From positions 27,862,888-27,926,887 of the forward strand of contig NC_063260.1 of the NCBI RefSeq assembly GCF_019578655.1: DNA of 64,000 bases, given 5' to 3'. Below the pieces are notes generated by a model that was not told the DNA's origin, did no database searches, and saw only the letters and a list, made by a program, of their open reading frames with translations. This document shows, piece by piece, positions 1 to 12,790 of the stretch. The stretch is from Ricinus communis. Taxonomy: Eukaryota > Streptophyta > Magnoliopsida > Malpighiales > Euphorbiaceae. The position numbers and the translations under genes are program-made. How positions within the stretch are numbered: position 1 is the first letter of the stretch; each line of letters begins with the position of its first letter.

Positions 1-1746
1 GAAGAATTTGAGATGGGAAATCTTTTAGAATACTGTCCTTTTACCTAAGATTGTCTTAAGGTGAATAAACTATTGGATTAGATTGTAAAAAGGCTACTTT
101 TTATATATAATAATGGCATATATAATTCTTATATAGGAAACAAATTTTGGTTTGTTTACTTTTTCTAAAGTTGTTCCCAGAGTGGCACTTGAAACATAAC
201 TATATACGAGTACTTATATCATGTAGTCGATGTGAGCACATGCACTTACCTTTCTGTGTTAAAAAATGATGTTGATAATTCTTGCAGTTTTCACATTTTG
301 CTGTTGTTACCTGTGTCATTCAAATGCGGATTGTATGAAATAGATGTGGTTCTATTATGAATATTCAAAACAAGGTAGACATTTCTGTCTGCAAGTAATT
401 GAGCATTAAGCCCTTTACCAAGTTGTGGCCTGCTTGACGATTGATAGTGATGTCTAGTTTTTAATCTTGAAATATGGTTCTCTCAAACATAAAAGTTGAG
501 ACAAAATGCCAACCGGCTCTGAGACAAGTATTGTTTATTGCGTAACTCACTATAACCAGTATGGTGTTGTCAAAGGCAGGCCAGGGCACTGGCTTAGGTG
601 CTTTAATGAGGTGAGGTGCTAAGATCCTAGGTGCTCGAGGCAGTCACCTAATTCTCCTTATCCTTATTTGTATCGGGTAGAACTCATTCCTAAAAGCTAG
701 CTCAAAGGAAGAGGGTGCCCAATCCACTTATGTAAACTATAAGTGCCCAGTAACCAAGCGATGTGGAAAAATACAACTTCTAACACCCTCCCTCACGCTT
801 AGTGTGACATGCAAACAGGCCGGTTCCAAAACCATCATTGCAGACAAAATACCAACTCCAATACCATGATAAATGGGCTTCTGTAATTCCCAAAAGCTAG
901 CTCAAAGGAAGAGGGTGCCCAATCCATTTATATGCACTATAACAGCCCAGTAACCAAACAATGTGGGATAAATACAACTTCTAACACTGTCCACTGTTGA
1001 AATTGAATTTTAAATTTTGGAGGCAAATGTCACAAAGTATGGAATAAGAAATATGAAGTATAAAAGCAACATTATAAATTTTCCTAGCTTCTATTAGAAC
1101 AAAAAGCACCGTGGTTTTATAAATGCAAGTAAAAAGATGAAGACATCAGAGGCAGATTGGAAGATGCAATTTATGGTCTTCATACTAGAAAAGCTAAGTT
1201 ATGGAACTCTTTGTTTAGCCTTTTTATTGTTAGTCTTGGTAGGACTTGATGTTATTTTGCTGATTGTGATGTGTACTTGATGTGAAGCTTGTTTTCTGAC
1301 TGAAGGTCTTGACTGGGATAATGCTTAGTGATTAAAGTCTTGATACCCATTTTGGTGTGTTTCTCTTTTAAACTAGCATGTTATTCGGTTCAGCACCCTT
1401 GGCTTGCTAGCTTTTTTGGTAATTAGAGTCTTGGGTGCCTCAAATTCACCTGTCACATTTGACAATAATGTATCTCAGAGGAGTTACTGAGCTTCCAATG
1501 CCTTTGAGATAAAGTCATCCTTGTTTTAAAAGGGATTTAAGATTGTGCTGCCATAAAAATGAACATGCTTATTTGGCCAACATGGTTATCTTTGGTGCAA
1601 ATCTAATTTCATTTTAAGGATGTGGTACACATTTAATTGGCAAAGTTGGTGGCAGATATATTAGCTAGCCAATCAAGCAGCATGGCTAGCAAATGCTGAA
1701 GAGGTTTGCTGATCTTTCTTCTCTGGTTTTGTTGTGTAAATATCAG
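1..1746. other. Upstream intron/intergenic stretch
   Basis: No coding exon could be defined here. Because the exon at 1747 opens in phase 0 after a good acceptor (tatcag), at least part of this stretch is probably an intron of that gene, whose 5' exons lie outside the window or were not recognised. It contains the direct repeat described separately. Confidence 0.4.
688..986. repeat. Direct repeat, two ~100 bp units (LTR-like motif)
   Basis: Two units of about 99 bp start near 688 and 888. Both hold the motif AAAAGCTAGCTCAAAGGAAG, followed by GAGGGTGCCCAATCCA, a CAGTAACCAA segment and ACAACTTCTAACAC. The first unit runs into ACCCTCCCTCACGC. Blocks with the wording CCCAATCC, TGTGGGA and TAACACCCTCCCTCACGC are frequent dispersed repeats in dicot genomes, often in LTR-like ends. 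I see no element boundaries or target duplication, so the class is left open. Confidence 0.6.
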
Positions 1747-4700
1747 GTCATGCCTCCAATATGGTGCAGGTTGGATAGGCTGTGGTTTCCTCATCCTGGA
1801 GTTTTGGTGGGATCTATGACTAGACAACCTTTTATCTGCCCGTTGGACCATGTGTTTGAGGTAGGCTTAGTTTAATGACTCTAATTAAACTCTTTTTTGT
1901 TTACATTTTTCTCTTAAAAAAAGCCTTGGCAAGCTTCTGCATGCAGTAGTTATTGTATCTTTTTTGTCATGGAGAATCTGTTGAAGCACCTTCCCATGGT
2001 AAAAGTCGGCTAGGTTCATTATGCATCTGGTGGAAAGGTGAACTTCTCTAAGAATCTGCCAAGGATTTCAATTGTGGTCAAAAAGATGAAAAATGGGCTC
2101 TTAATTCCTACTGTTATTCTCATTAAATCTTTATTTGTTGCATCTACTCATTCACGTCTGGAGTTTCTCTTTTGGCCTCTCTTCGTTCTGTGGGTACGGG
2201 GTGAGACTCCTTGCTTTCTTATTTTGCTTGGATAGAGCTGGGGTGAATCTAATTATAGCTAGTTTTGGGAGTTCTCCTAGCACATGCACAAAACCCAAGA
2301 CCAACTAATAAATTTTATAGCGCTCCTAGGACATTGTTAATTTAGCTCAACAAATTTCAAGAGTTTTGGAGGCCACCAATTTCAAATCACATTCACAAGA
2401 CTAGGTTTTAACACTATCAATCCTTTCTCATGAATAACAAGTTTACTTTTACATTCCATCACCATTTGCATTTTGCAATGCAATTGGGTTTAAAATTGAG
2501 CTTGTGTCATGGTCTGCTCACCAAAGTTTTCATCTTCGTCCACCAAGAAAGATATTTTTGTTGTGACTTGTGATATTCAGAATGCCTTCTTGATTCATAT
2601 GCTCATAATGTTGATCCATTTGTTGGGTGTTCAATATTTGAGTTCATTTTCTTGATAATTTCTAGATATATTATCTGTTGATTTTACCATTTTTCTTTTC
2701 AATAGCTCTGTGTCATCTTGAAAATTCTTTAGTTTAACAGAATTCCTGAATTGAACTAGTTCTTCAGAATGTGGGCCACAATGGTGAAGAAAACAATAAA
2801 CATTGGCAAAAATAACCAAACAGGCTCCTTACTTTTTGTTTGATTGCGTCTTTGCATGTTCAGAACTTCCTGATTGAATTACTTCTTCACATGGTGAAAA
2901 TAACCAAAAATGCTTTTGTTCTTTTTTTTTTAGTTTTAATATTTTCATGATGGTCATGTTTTGAACATTTTTGTGTTATAGCTTCAAGTATAGTTCTCTA
3001 CTTTTGGTGGCAGTTCAGTTTGGCAGATTCTTGATTAATTTTGTGAACTGATTGAACCTCTCTAACTATCTGATGTTGTTCCTTTGTACAATGAATTTGT
3101 TATTGTAATTCACCTGTATTTGATTTTTGACATAGAAACTATTATTCTTCTTATTATTCGATTGTATTGATCTGGCCTCTTTTTGTCAGATCCATGAACT
3201 TTTTCCTCATGAATAGGATTCTACTACTTTTAAGGGCCAAAAATGCATGATTGAGTTAAATTGAAGTGAAGCTGAATTTACGTTTATATGCTTCCAGCTG
3301 AGTTGCTATTCTTCTTCTAATTATTTTTTTTCCTGCCTCCTATTTGTTTGTTTCTTGTAAAAGTGGAAGAACCTTTCAGGAAATTATTTTGCCTATTTAT
3401 ATATAGTTGTGAATGATATATAACTCGAGTTTGGTGCTTGTGTGCATATTTTCTCAAAAGGCTACATTTAGAATTGAGAAAACAACAAACAGGACTTCAC
3501 TGTATGTACCCTTTTGGCATAATCAGGTAGTATTGCCATCCTAAATTTATGGATTATGCACTACTTGCAGGTGAATGTCATGTTGAAACAGCAGCCAGAG
3601 GAAGAGTTTGGCCCTGGGATCAATATCAGAGAATACTCTTTTTTGGACAATCCTGCATTACCCAAACATGTAATTATACAACAATTGTATTTGTTCATGG
3701 TGGTGTTTAGTATAATTAAAGTTTGACTCTGGTAATTTTAGGGGCTGAAATGGAATTAAATTGTTGGTCCTAAGAAAATAAATGCCAAAATTTTAGGATT
3801 AAAAATATGTCTCCATTTAATGGTGTTGTACATAAAGTACAGTAAAAACTTATGAAATGACTAAGATAACAAAAGCAGTCGAGAGGACAGCACCGTTTGT
3901 GACAACATAGACCAATGCTAATGGTGGTAATGGATGTTATTCTAATAGCAGTAGTGGTAATGATATATGGTGATGCAGATGGTGGGTGATGCTAATAGTG
4001 ATGGCAATTATTGATAATTGAAGATGAATATAGGAATGATTGGACAGTTGAGCAGAAAGTAAATGTTAGTAAGATACAAGATGCGAGTTTTACTTGATTA
4101 TTTACTTTTAGTATTTGCTTTTGAACTTGAGAAAAGTAAGAGTTGAAAAATGAAAATACAAGACACTTTCATGAATTAGTGAAACAATGTTAAAATTGAT
4201 TACTTAATCACTATAAAACACCACTCGCTGCTTACTTTATGGGAAACTTTACTTTGGAAATTTGTAGGTGAAAGAGTCATGGCTTGATGTTCACCTCTGT
4301 CAAGAAGGAGCTCAAGCTTGCTATGCAAACGGAACAACTTCATCTGGAGTACTCAAATTTCCAAAAGGCAGCAGTGAAGAAAAGGTATCTAGATATTTTA
4401 TACCTTTTTGTCTTAACCATGTTTACAGAAATAACTATGGGTTTTGATATGATCCTTCAAAATTAGTAGTAGACGTGTAAAATGCTCATAAAAGGCTGTT
4501 TGGCATAAATGACTTCTATAAAATTTATAGAATTCATTTGTGAGTCCACACTTGTCATGTTTGATACAATTTAAAATTTATTTTTTTGGAATTCTATCTC
4601 ATTAGTTCTATGCATTGACTACGTTTGTGTCATTTCGTGCTGAAATTGATTAGATATGCAAATAAATTCTTAACTAATCAGGGATAGCTTGTAGTTTAAA

Positions 4701-5950
4701 ACTTTGCAAATGACATGGATTTTAAGTTGATTTTATTCTTAACACTACGGGTGCTTCTAGTTGGAGGTTAAAGGAGGTTACCAATTAAGCAGTTAACACT
4801 TAACCTCCTATAACCTTGTTTGGCATGTAATACTTTCTAAGTGTGTAATTATTATTGGGTGAATGGTTAGCCTCCATACCTTGCGTTATTGTTAACCCCC
4901 TTCCCCTTATAATAAGTCAAAACTAGTTTTTTTGCAAAATGGCAATTGCTGAGCAAAAATAGAGTAAGAACATACTTACCAGAGACTTGTATAGCAATTT
5001 TCAACCTTTTGTACAACAATATTCAACTTTTCCTGATGCATCCTATGATTTATATGCATAATAATTTGATTCTTTCAGTTCCATGGTTGGTAACCCGTAA
5101 GTCCTTATCTCCTTATTTTATTTTATGCTATAGCTTTTCGATTATCTTGTTTTAGCCTTGTTAGTATCATTAAATTTGAATTATAATGTCATCTCCCTAC
5201 AGATCTCTCTTACCATCTTCAATTTTATTTGTAATATGCAGTTCAAGACCGTATTCTCGTCCTTCAAAGATGTCAAAGTTATTCAGTTTTCTTCAATGCA
5301 AGATGCTTTCCTAGGTTTTACTGATAAGGCAAGTCTTTTCTTCATTTTCTTGCTTGGTGTGGAAGCTAAATCTTTAGAAAGTCACGGTATACTTTGGAAA
5401 GCTGCCTTCTTTTCCCCTAAATCCTGCTAGAATTTTAAATGGATTCCCATTCTTAAATTATTCCATATAGTAGATATTAGTTTTTTGTCAAACTAGAATA
5501 AGCCACACAGCTTAGAAGCAGAAGTCTCTCATTTTAAAGAGCATTATTAATAGAGCCCCTTGAGATTAGGTCACAAATGCATTTTCATCCCTGAGGCAAA
5601 CATGGTTTACCCTTATATCCTTTAGTGAAGAGAAGCTCGAAACAGGTAAAAAACCATGTTATCATGCGAAGAAAGGGAGGTTCAAACTTTTTATATGACT
5701 AGTGATTTATGTATTTTTTTTCTTTCTACAATGCAAGTGTTTGTGCTCATGCAGCCCTTGCTAATTTTGAATATTTTCTCAGGAAAGAGAAGCAAAGTTT
5801 AGAAATCGAGTGAAGCGGTACTTGGGTATATGGTGCTGCGTTGATAGTCACACTCCGGGACATATATATTATGACATGTACTGGGATGAGAAACCTGGTT
5901 GGAAAGCAATGCCCCCAGAGACTCCAGAGCTTGACCACCCACCTTGGTAA
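1747..5950 (+). CDS. Conserved plant protein, C-terminal part (5 exons, 5' end missing)
   Basis: Five exons join in phase 0 without a stop: 1747-1860, 3571-3669, 4268-4384, 5242-5328 and 5783-5950, together 194 codons plus TAA. All acceptors end in AG. Donors are GT except after 5328, which is GC (AAG|GCAAGT). The product is rich in Trp, Pro and Tyr, with the motifs MPPIWCRLDRLWFPHPG, FKTVFSSFKDVKVIQFSS and PGHIYYDMYWDEKPGW, and ends in DHPPW. Phase consistency and composition make this a real gene. From memory it resembles plant proteins annotated only as unknown or calcium-ion-binding (Arabidopsis AT2G04280/AT4G12700 type), possibly glycosyltransferase-like; this is unverified and I assign no function. 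The start codon and N-terminal exons are not in view. The gene is convergent with the GRP gene downstream. Confidence 0.75.
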
Positions 5951-7226
5951 GGCCTAACCGAAACCAAATATTTGTTGAAGTAGAAGAGATACAAAAAGGA
6001 GCATTGCGTATCGGGCATAGTTTAGAAAGAAGGGATAGAGAGAAGTTAAAAGGAGAGGTACCTAGTTGGTTAAATTCCTAACACATCAGTATGTGGCATG
6101 GGAAGAATACCTAGTTTTATAGATGGACATCAGAATTCCTGTAATCTCTGTAATGTTAGAAAAAGAAAATGGCTTTCGATTTTTGTCATCATTTTCAATT
6201 ATAATACTAATAAAGAAATGAAATTTGTTCCTACAAGGAAGCAACAAAACCCATTTCGTTCGTTTGCAACATTGTCGTGGTTCTGTTGCTTTCTGTATTT
6301 AGAATTTGCAAGCTGGACAGAGTTTATATGTACCACTTGGGCATCTTTTAGAGCAAAGTTTATATGGATAAGGGTAACTACCAAAAACAATTGGTGAAGA
6401 ATTCCATGTGTTCCACCGGTAGTTACTATTTGATATCTGAAAAGTGCATAGCTTTTCAGAGATTTTTATATTAATATGTCTAGTATCTTGGAATTCTGTT
6501 TCTATCAACATTCTTGACCTGAAAACTAAATGCAATCTTTTGCAGTATCAAATTAACTCTCCTGCTTCTATTTCCTAACAAAAGAATCTTTCAATTTCGA
6601 TCGTAGAAATTGCCGCTAAATTCTACTGCACAAGCACAACACCTAATCATAGATCAAGCCTTTTTCAGTTCTCTGAATGTTAATTCTATGCCCATTCTTC
6701 TACTGTGTGCATGAGAAACTAATCCTTCCAAACCCAACCACCACCGCCGCAAAAAATAAAGGGTCCATATTCGGGATATAAAACAGGACTAATTCCCAAA
6801 GCAAGGCATGTCTGATCAAATAACCAATAAACAAACTGCCGAAAGAAGTAGGCATCTGGAACCAAGCCTTTGATTATGCAATTAAGCTTCATTCTCGCCA
6901 CATTATGTCTTTTACCCTTGGAGAATCCGCATTGTATCCAGCCGTAAATAGCTTATTAGAACCGCAAGTATATCAGTATGTCAGTGTCATCAACTGACTC
7001 TAAAAAAGTCGATATAATCAATGCTAAATATCTGGAAATTGTAAAACCATTCTGCAATTCCAATATATCGTAATCATAATATAGCAGTTTCCACATAAAC
7101 AGATGGCCAAAAGGAAGAAAAAAAAAACTCTGGCTGTGAAACAGATGTATGGTTTATTCAGAGAAACTTAAATCGGCAGCACCAAAGTCAGTTAAGAGTC
7201 CATATCCAGTGAAACCACCATGCTTT
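5951..7226. other. Convergent intergenic region with two 3' UTRs
   Basis: This stretch lies between the stop codons of two convergent genes and should hold both 3' UTRs and polyadenylation signals. Short open frames here overlap on both strands and show no coding character. No repeat or RNA gene was recognised. Confidence 0.5.
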
Positions 7227-8005
7227 TCACTTCCACTTCTTAAACTTTCCTCCAAACATTCCATGTTTTCCATGCTTCCCATGCTTCCCATGCTTGAACT
7301 TGCCACCATGGTGCTTGAACTTGCCATGTTTGTGCGAACCATACCCAAAGGGAGCACCATGAGATGAGTGGTGAGCACCATGAGAGATGTGGTGAGCACC
7401 ATATGCAGCTGCAGCTGCAGCAGCACCTCCAGCAATCATAGCCCCCATGCCACCATGCCCTGAAGACAAATTACAGGCTTTAGTAACTGACAAAATATAA
7501 TTGAAATCCATTAGTGTATGGTGTCGAACAAACTTTTCTAACATCTGAGGCAATATTCATGTATCTCAAATGAAGTGGCAATTAAAGGAAAATATAAGAA
7601 TTAATAACTTTTCAAATAAAGTTCAAACTAAAGGCCATCGATCATGGGATTGCAATGTACTTGAATGAACTAAACAACATAAGCTAATAGAAAAGAACTG
7701 AACTAATCAACATATCTAACACTCTCCCGATCAAAGAACATTATGGTAATAGTACCTGAATGGTGTGGAGCAGAGGGGCCGCCAGGGTAACCGGCCGGTG
7801 GGTACCCGCCAGCTGGAGGATAGCCAGCTGGAGGATAGCCAGCTGGAGGATAACCAGCGGGAGGATAGCCCTGAGGTGGGTATGACCCAGGTGGTGGTGG
7901 GTATTGCCCTGGAGGATATCCATGACCATGACCATGTCCGTGGCCGAAAAGACCCTTGTCATGGTCACCGTGCTTGTCCTTGTCCTTGTCCTTACCACCT
8001 CCCAT
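7227..8005 (-). CDS. Glycine/proline-rich protein, GRP A3-like
   Basis: Two coding exons, 8005-7756 and 7459-7227, join as TCA-G|GG to give 160 residues. The N-terminus is charged (MGGGKDKDKDKHGDHDKG), followed by a His-Gly run, then a XYPPX-type repeat region (residues about 29-75) with repeated GYPPA units, an alanine run (AAAAAAA), and a basic His-Lys-Gly tail with repeated HGK units ending in KFKKWK. This order matches the glycine-rich protein A3 family (carrot GRP A3 and many plant homologues). YPPX repeats are typical of disordered proteins that gather at membranes, and the His-rich tail could bind metal, but the biochemical role is unknown. The start is the first ATG after a 5' UTR acceptor. 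From memory the Arabidopsis counterpart near SKIP31 is At5g45350. Confidence 0.9.
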
Positions 8006-8032
8006 GTTTAGTTAGCAAAGAATCAGTTAACT

Positions 8033-8770
8033 CTGCAGGATTTACAAATAATGAAGCATTAGTCATCTTCCTGTTTTAAAGAAATCAATTCATAAAACTA
8101 TGAAACTTAACCAAGAAAGAAAAAAATTGTTAGATATGACAAAGTGGAGAACATAACGCACAGGAAACTACAGGTTTTCAGATGCAGATCAAATTAAAAT
8201 TCTCTGTAATTTGTTTTGTTTAACAGAACTTGTTGATCGGAACTAAAATTTATTATTAGTCCGTGAATTGATCCAAAACTCTTATATCACCAAACACGCA
8301 ATAATAAAAACAGTAAAGTTACTGGTTACTGGAGTTCAGTTTTTTTTTTTTTTTTTTTACTTACGACATAAAAACAAAAAATTTTAAAAGAATGGGGAGA
8401 GTTCGAAAGAAACAATATTATGCGAACAGGGATATAATAAATTGCAAAAGAAAATCAATTTCATCATATATCTGTAAGGGCCCACTAGAACTATATTTAG
8501 ATTATCCGCAGAAGAAAAGATTCAGTTCCGGAAGTGCATAACAAGACAAAAAAAGAAGAAGAAGAAGAAGCAAATTCAAATCAATTGATCAATTCTCAGA
8601 GCTCGTATATGAAGCAAATTCAATTCAATTGATCAAATCTCAGAATTTAAACGAATCTGAATCCCAAATGTTGCACAGAGAGCAAGAGATAGAGATGCGT
8701 TAACCTGTTAGAGATCCGATTATGGAGAGAAGGGAGATAGATATTTTTGATAAGAGAAATGGTAGTAGAA
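8033..8770 (-). other. 5' UTR intron and leader of the GRP A3-like gene
   Basis: Reading the minus strand, a donor CTAACAG|GTTAAC lies near 8705 and an acceptor CCTGCAG lies near 8033, 27 bases before the ATG. This predicts a leader intron of about 670 bp, a common arrangement in strongly expressed plant genes. The region also holds a GAA microsatellite near 8560 and an A/T tract near 8340. The leader exon would lie at about 8705-8770; no clear TATA box was chosen. Confidence 0.5.
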
Positions 8771-8984
8771 ATCTGTTTTTATTCATATGATATCTGACTC
8801 CACGCGCTTCTCTTACGCGGATTTGACGCGTCTAAGCATTTCTGCTAATACGGACACGTGTCATGTTTTGCTCCCAATTTGTAACAATAAATAGTAATAA
8901 TGATAATAAGATTAAAGAAATTTGTTTGTTTGTTTTTCCTTGCCTTTTTTTTGTGAGAGCATTGGCTGTAGATACCATGATAAA

Positions 8985-9720
8985 GAATTTTTTAAATTTA
9001 ATTAATTATTTATAAATTATACTGTAATTATTATTATTATTTTAATTATAAAATTTAATTAATTAATATAATTTAATAATAAAACATTAATATTTAATAT
9101 TAATTTATAATTTTAGAGAAAAATAGTTAATTAATTATTTTTAAAAATATTTTTATTTTTATAAAATTCTAATTTATTAATGTAAATATATAAAATTATT
9201 CTAAAAATATCTATTAATTATTATTTAATATTATATAAATCAGTATTATCGATGAGTTGATATTATTATTTTTTAAAATTAAAAATCTATTATATAGTTA
9301 AAAATTTATTTAGTATTTATTATCAAGAATATTATTAAAAATATTATTTTTTCGAATTAGAATTATTATCTATTTAAGAAATTAATATAATATTAAAGTA
9401 TAATTAATATGCTATCTTTTAGGATAGAATTAGTATTATAGACTAGAAAAATATTTTTTAGTTGATATAATATTATATAATTAATATATGCTATTTTTTT
9501 TATGATTAGAGTCAGTGTGTTTAGTTAGGTATGTAATTTATTAATTAATAAATTAATATAAAATTATAAAGTTGCATATAAATTTGAATTTCATGTATTA
9601 AAAGCACGTAAATATATCAAAATAATAATTTTATGTGTCAAAAATTAAGCATATATGTCAAAAACATTTTAGATATATATATTTTAAATTTAAGTTTTGA
9701 ATATGTACTATATTAAACTT
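8985..9720. repeat. AT-rich dispersed repeat, copy 1
   Basis: This very AT-rich stretch shares long collinear similarity with copies at 38.3, 38.9 and 40.6 kb. Shared landmarks in order are a TTATTATTATT tract, TTTAATATTAATTTATAAT, TATTATATAAATC, TGATATTATTATTTTT, TTAGAATTATTATCTA, and later TTTATTAAT-like words and CATGTATTAAAA. It has no coding capacity. See the findings for a possible class. Confidence 0.65.
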
Positions 9721-10249
9721 TTAACATAGTATTTTATACCAGTAAAAATTCTACGTAGTACGATCTAAATTAACTTTAGATATATGTACACTAAAAAAAG
9801 ACTTTTCTAATAAGAATATGATTTAACTGATATTCGGAGTAAATTAGAAATATGAAAAAAAAACTCTTAATATAAATAAGTGCCAAGGATATTTATTTTT
9901 GAGAATAAAACCTTTTTAGATTAGAATTCTTTTCTTTATATCAAATGAATTTTTATTTTTTTATACCTAAGTGTTCTATTGTTTAGTTGCTCTTTATTGA
10001 CCTTTATGAATTAAAAAAAAAAATGTAATAAATAAAAACTTGGAATTGATGTTGGATGAGCCATTAGGAAGTATCAAATATAACTTGAATCCTATCTACC
10101 ACTACAACCACAAGCACTAAAGAAAATAGTCTCAACTCTCTCTACTTCCCTTGCTTTTTGTTTCTGTATATTTTCAGAATAATGATACAACCAAAAACTA
10201 GAAAACAACAAAACAAGTGGGGATTATTTTAATGGACCAGCTAAGGCTA
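9721..10249. other. AT-rich intergenic stretch
   Basis: No gene or recognisable repeat boundary is seen. The sequence is AT-rich and leads into the left edge of the duplicated region. Confidence 0.4.
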
Positions 10250-10517
10250 CTTTTATGAGACTCGGAAGTACAAACATTCTTGTCCTTTGTTCATAAGGTT
10301 ACAGAGTTTGTCTTTGAAGGCATGAGTTGGGAAGGAATTGAAACATCCCAACTATGTCTGAGATTTCAGTATCCAAACAGAGTTTCATTTGAACCAAGTC
10401 AAGTTAAATCAGAGAATATAGTTATTGGCTAGGGTTCTTTTAATGTATTTGCTGGAGCTTATTAGGTGTGGACAAGGCACTACCATCATACCATGTTCTT
10501 ATACCTCTATCATTCAG

Positions 10518-11057
10518 GTGAAATGAAAGCCCCTCCAGATGCTTGCACTATCAGGGCAAATACGGTTTATGGATAAGCTGCTAGCAGACGGACTTGATAT
10601 TGACAGTGTTGATAATGTGAATTTTATTTGTAGCAGTATTTTGTCTAGACCATATATATATTGCTATTTCTTATTTTCTGTAACGAAACTCTAAAATGGC
10701 TGTCCTTTCCGTGTCGGATAATGTAAGTACAAATTCAAAAATTTGGTCTTCTGATATGTTGAGTCTCACTACACTTCAAACCTTCTAACAGGAAGGGAAG
10801 GTTGTTCTCCATTGCATGTTGCAGTGCAAACTATAAAAAGTAAATGGTGAATGGTGCAGATAAGAATAGAAGAAATAAAGTAAAGCCGTCAACTTAGCAT
10901 ATGACTGCGAATTATAGTTGGGAAACTCATAGTATTGGCTCGACATATTTAACTTGAATTGACAGCCGTGGATTTGTGCCTATGTTATGGCAAAGACTTC
11001 AAGTCATATGACCTTGCCAAGTTAGTGAAGATTGTACCTGCTAACAGAGAATTTTGA
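10518..11057 (+). pseudogene. EMB506/AKRP-like ankyrin fragment, copy A
   Basis: This is a decayed 3' part of an ankyrin gene like the copy at 21.4-22.2 kb. The exon at 10518-10616 aligns with 21690-21788 but has an in-frame TGA at its third codon. The next exon (from about 10793) has lost bases and cannot be read through the GWTPLH repeat. The last exon still reads FKSYDLAKLVKIVP before a TGA at 11055-11057. Such an ending is known for the chloroplast ankyrin protein EMB506 and its partner AKRP, needed for plastid differentiation and embryo development in Arabidopsis. The N-terminal exons are missing here, so no functional product is expected. Confidence 0.7.
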
Positions 11058-11519
11058 GAGGAATAAGCATTATGCAACTTTGAGATCAAATATAAAACAA
11101 AAGGTCAATGTCTAAAGCTATGCCTTGTGTTTCTAAATGTGTGAAACAATCTTCTAAACATGCATTTTCTGAGTGGACTTTCTCAAATCTTGCAAATGAG
11201 CACTTATGGTCTATAGCCTTTTGTGGTCATTGAAACTTCTTGTGCTCTTGGAAGCCTAAATTTAGGCAGGAGTTCCGGAGACATGTAATTTTGCTTATCA
11301 GCAACTCAGTGTCTTGACGGAAGGAGGCATGTTATATTTGGGCAATGCAGCTGCTGCCACCACAAATTATTGGAATTTCTATTTATGTGAACGACAGAAG
11401 GAAGGCTGTGTTACATCTCATAGCAGCAACAAATGCACACATTTGGGTCTAAAGAGTCATGCAGTGCGTGTAATGTGGTGGTGTTCTACGCATGCCCCAA
11501 GAGAAACATATAGGAGCTC

Positions 11520-11524
<5 letters not shown>

Positions 11525-11565
<41 letters not shown>
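11525..11565. repeat. TA dinucleotide microsatellite
   Basis: About 20 TA units follow the copy of the GCAGCTGCTGCCACCA block. The repeat is not present at the corresponding place in the other copies. Confidence 0.95.
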
Positions 11566-11570
<5 letters not shown>

Positions 11571-12479
11571 TTTTTCTTTTGTAATTTATGGGAAAAGATT
11601 AAAGCTACAATTATTTGCACATTAATGATTTATTAGTGCTATAGTTAATTCTTTTTATGCACTCACAATGCTCATGATGTAGTATTGATGTATCTAGATT
11701 TAACAGAGCCATTGTTTTGAGAGCTATACTTATTTACAAGTCCTCAACAGTTATATAGCTAATCTTCTTTCCAATCAACCTTTGACATGTTAGATCCGAG
11801 GTAAGTATTGCAAGTAATTATATAAACAAAATCATGCTTTACAATTCAGACAATATGCTCTATGGATTTCTTTTCTTTTGTACCCTTAGTTTTTTCGACT
11901 GTGCTATTATCAACACCTTTGTATTTATATTTTTATATGATAATTTTGTTATTCTTACAATAACAAGTGAAATTCAAAATAAATATGTATTCACGGTTAT
12001 AATTGAATTAAGAATGAATTCAATTGAATGAAAATAAATATTTAGAAGTCAAAATCCATATAAATATCTTGCTCATTTAAATTGATTTTCGCTCGAAAAA
12101 TACTTGTGAAAAAATTCATTACTGAATTCTTAATAAAAAATATGAAATCAAAAAAGAAAAATCAATTTAATGAACATGCATTGAATGCATGAATTGGGAA
12201 GATGCATTCAAGGCATTAGTAAACATGCATTAAAGGCATATAAACATGCATTATATTAATAATCAAATAAGAAATAATTAACAATAATAAGAGGAAGAAT
12301 AAAAGTTCCCAAGTATTTGATAATGTGTATGTATAAAAAAAAAAGACGGTTCACTTGTGAATTTATAAATTCAATTTAGTAACATAGAAAAGACATTTGC
12401 TGATTTGTATACTAAATAATAACGTATTCTCAAAATAAATAATTGGTTTTGTATTTAACAGCGAAGTCAATAGGGAAGG

Positions 12480-12790
12480 GGTCAAATTGGGTAAAAGTAA
12501 AATGCATTGTCCGGTTAATAATATTGGGAACTAAAACGCTTTGCAGTATGGATACAGGGAAAGTAAACGCGCTGCCGTATTTTTCATGGGTGAGTCAAAC
12601 GCTACCGTATTAATATTGCGTTTATTATACGCACACCACATTAATAATTGCCTAAATTAAAAGCACCGACTAGCAGACAACTACTGCTTAAATCAAACGC
12701 AGCTTTTAATTCTGCCCAGTGCCTATAAAAGCAAAGCTTCGTGTGGTCTCATTAACGCGAAATTTTTCATATCTGTGTCTCCGATTCTTC
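12480..12790 (+). promoter_or_regulatory. Conserved promoter-like block, copy A
   Basis: This block closely matches 26575-26835. It has several AAACGC words in about 200 bp, including the near-palindrome AAACGC...GCGTTT at about 12598-12622. A TATA-like CCTATAAAAGC follows at about 12722, in the same position as CCTATATAAGC in the other copy. Both are followed by a pyrimidine-rich leader and a possible donor (ACAG|TAAG). Selective conservation up to the TATA position suggests the 5' end of a transcription unit, perhaps that of the ankyrin gene; this is inferred from order only. Confidence 0.45.

Noticed and set aside
7154..8079. Further open frames across the GRP A3-like gene on both strands
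   Set aside because: Repetitive coding DNA leaves all frames open; only the spliced GYPPA/HGK frame matches a known family.
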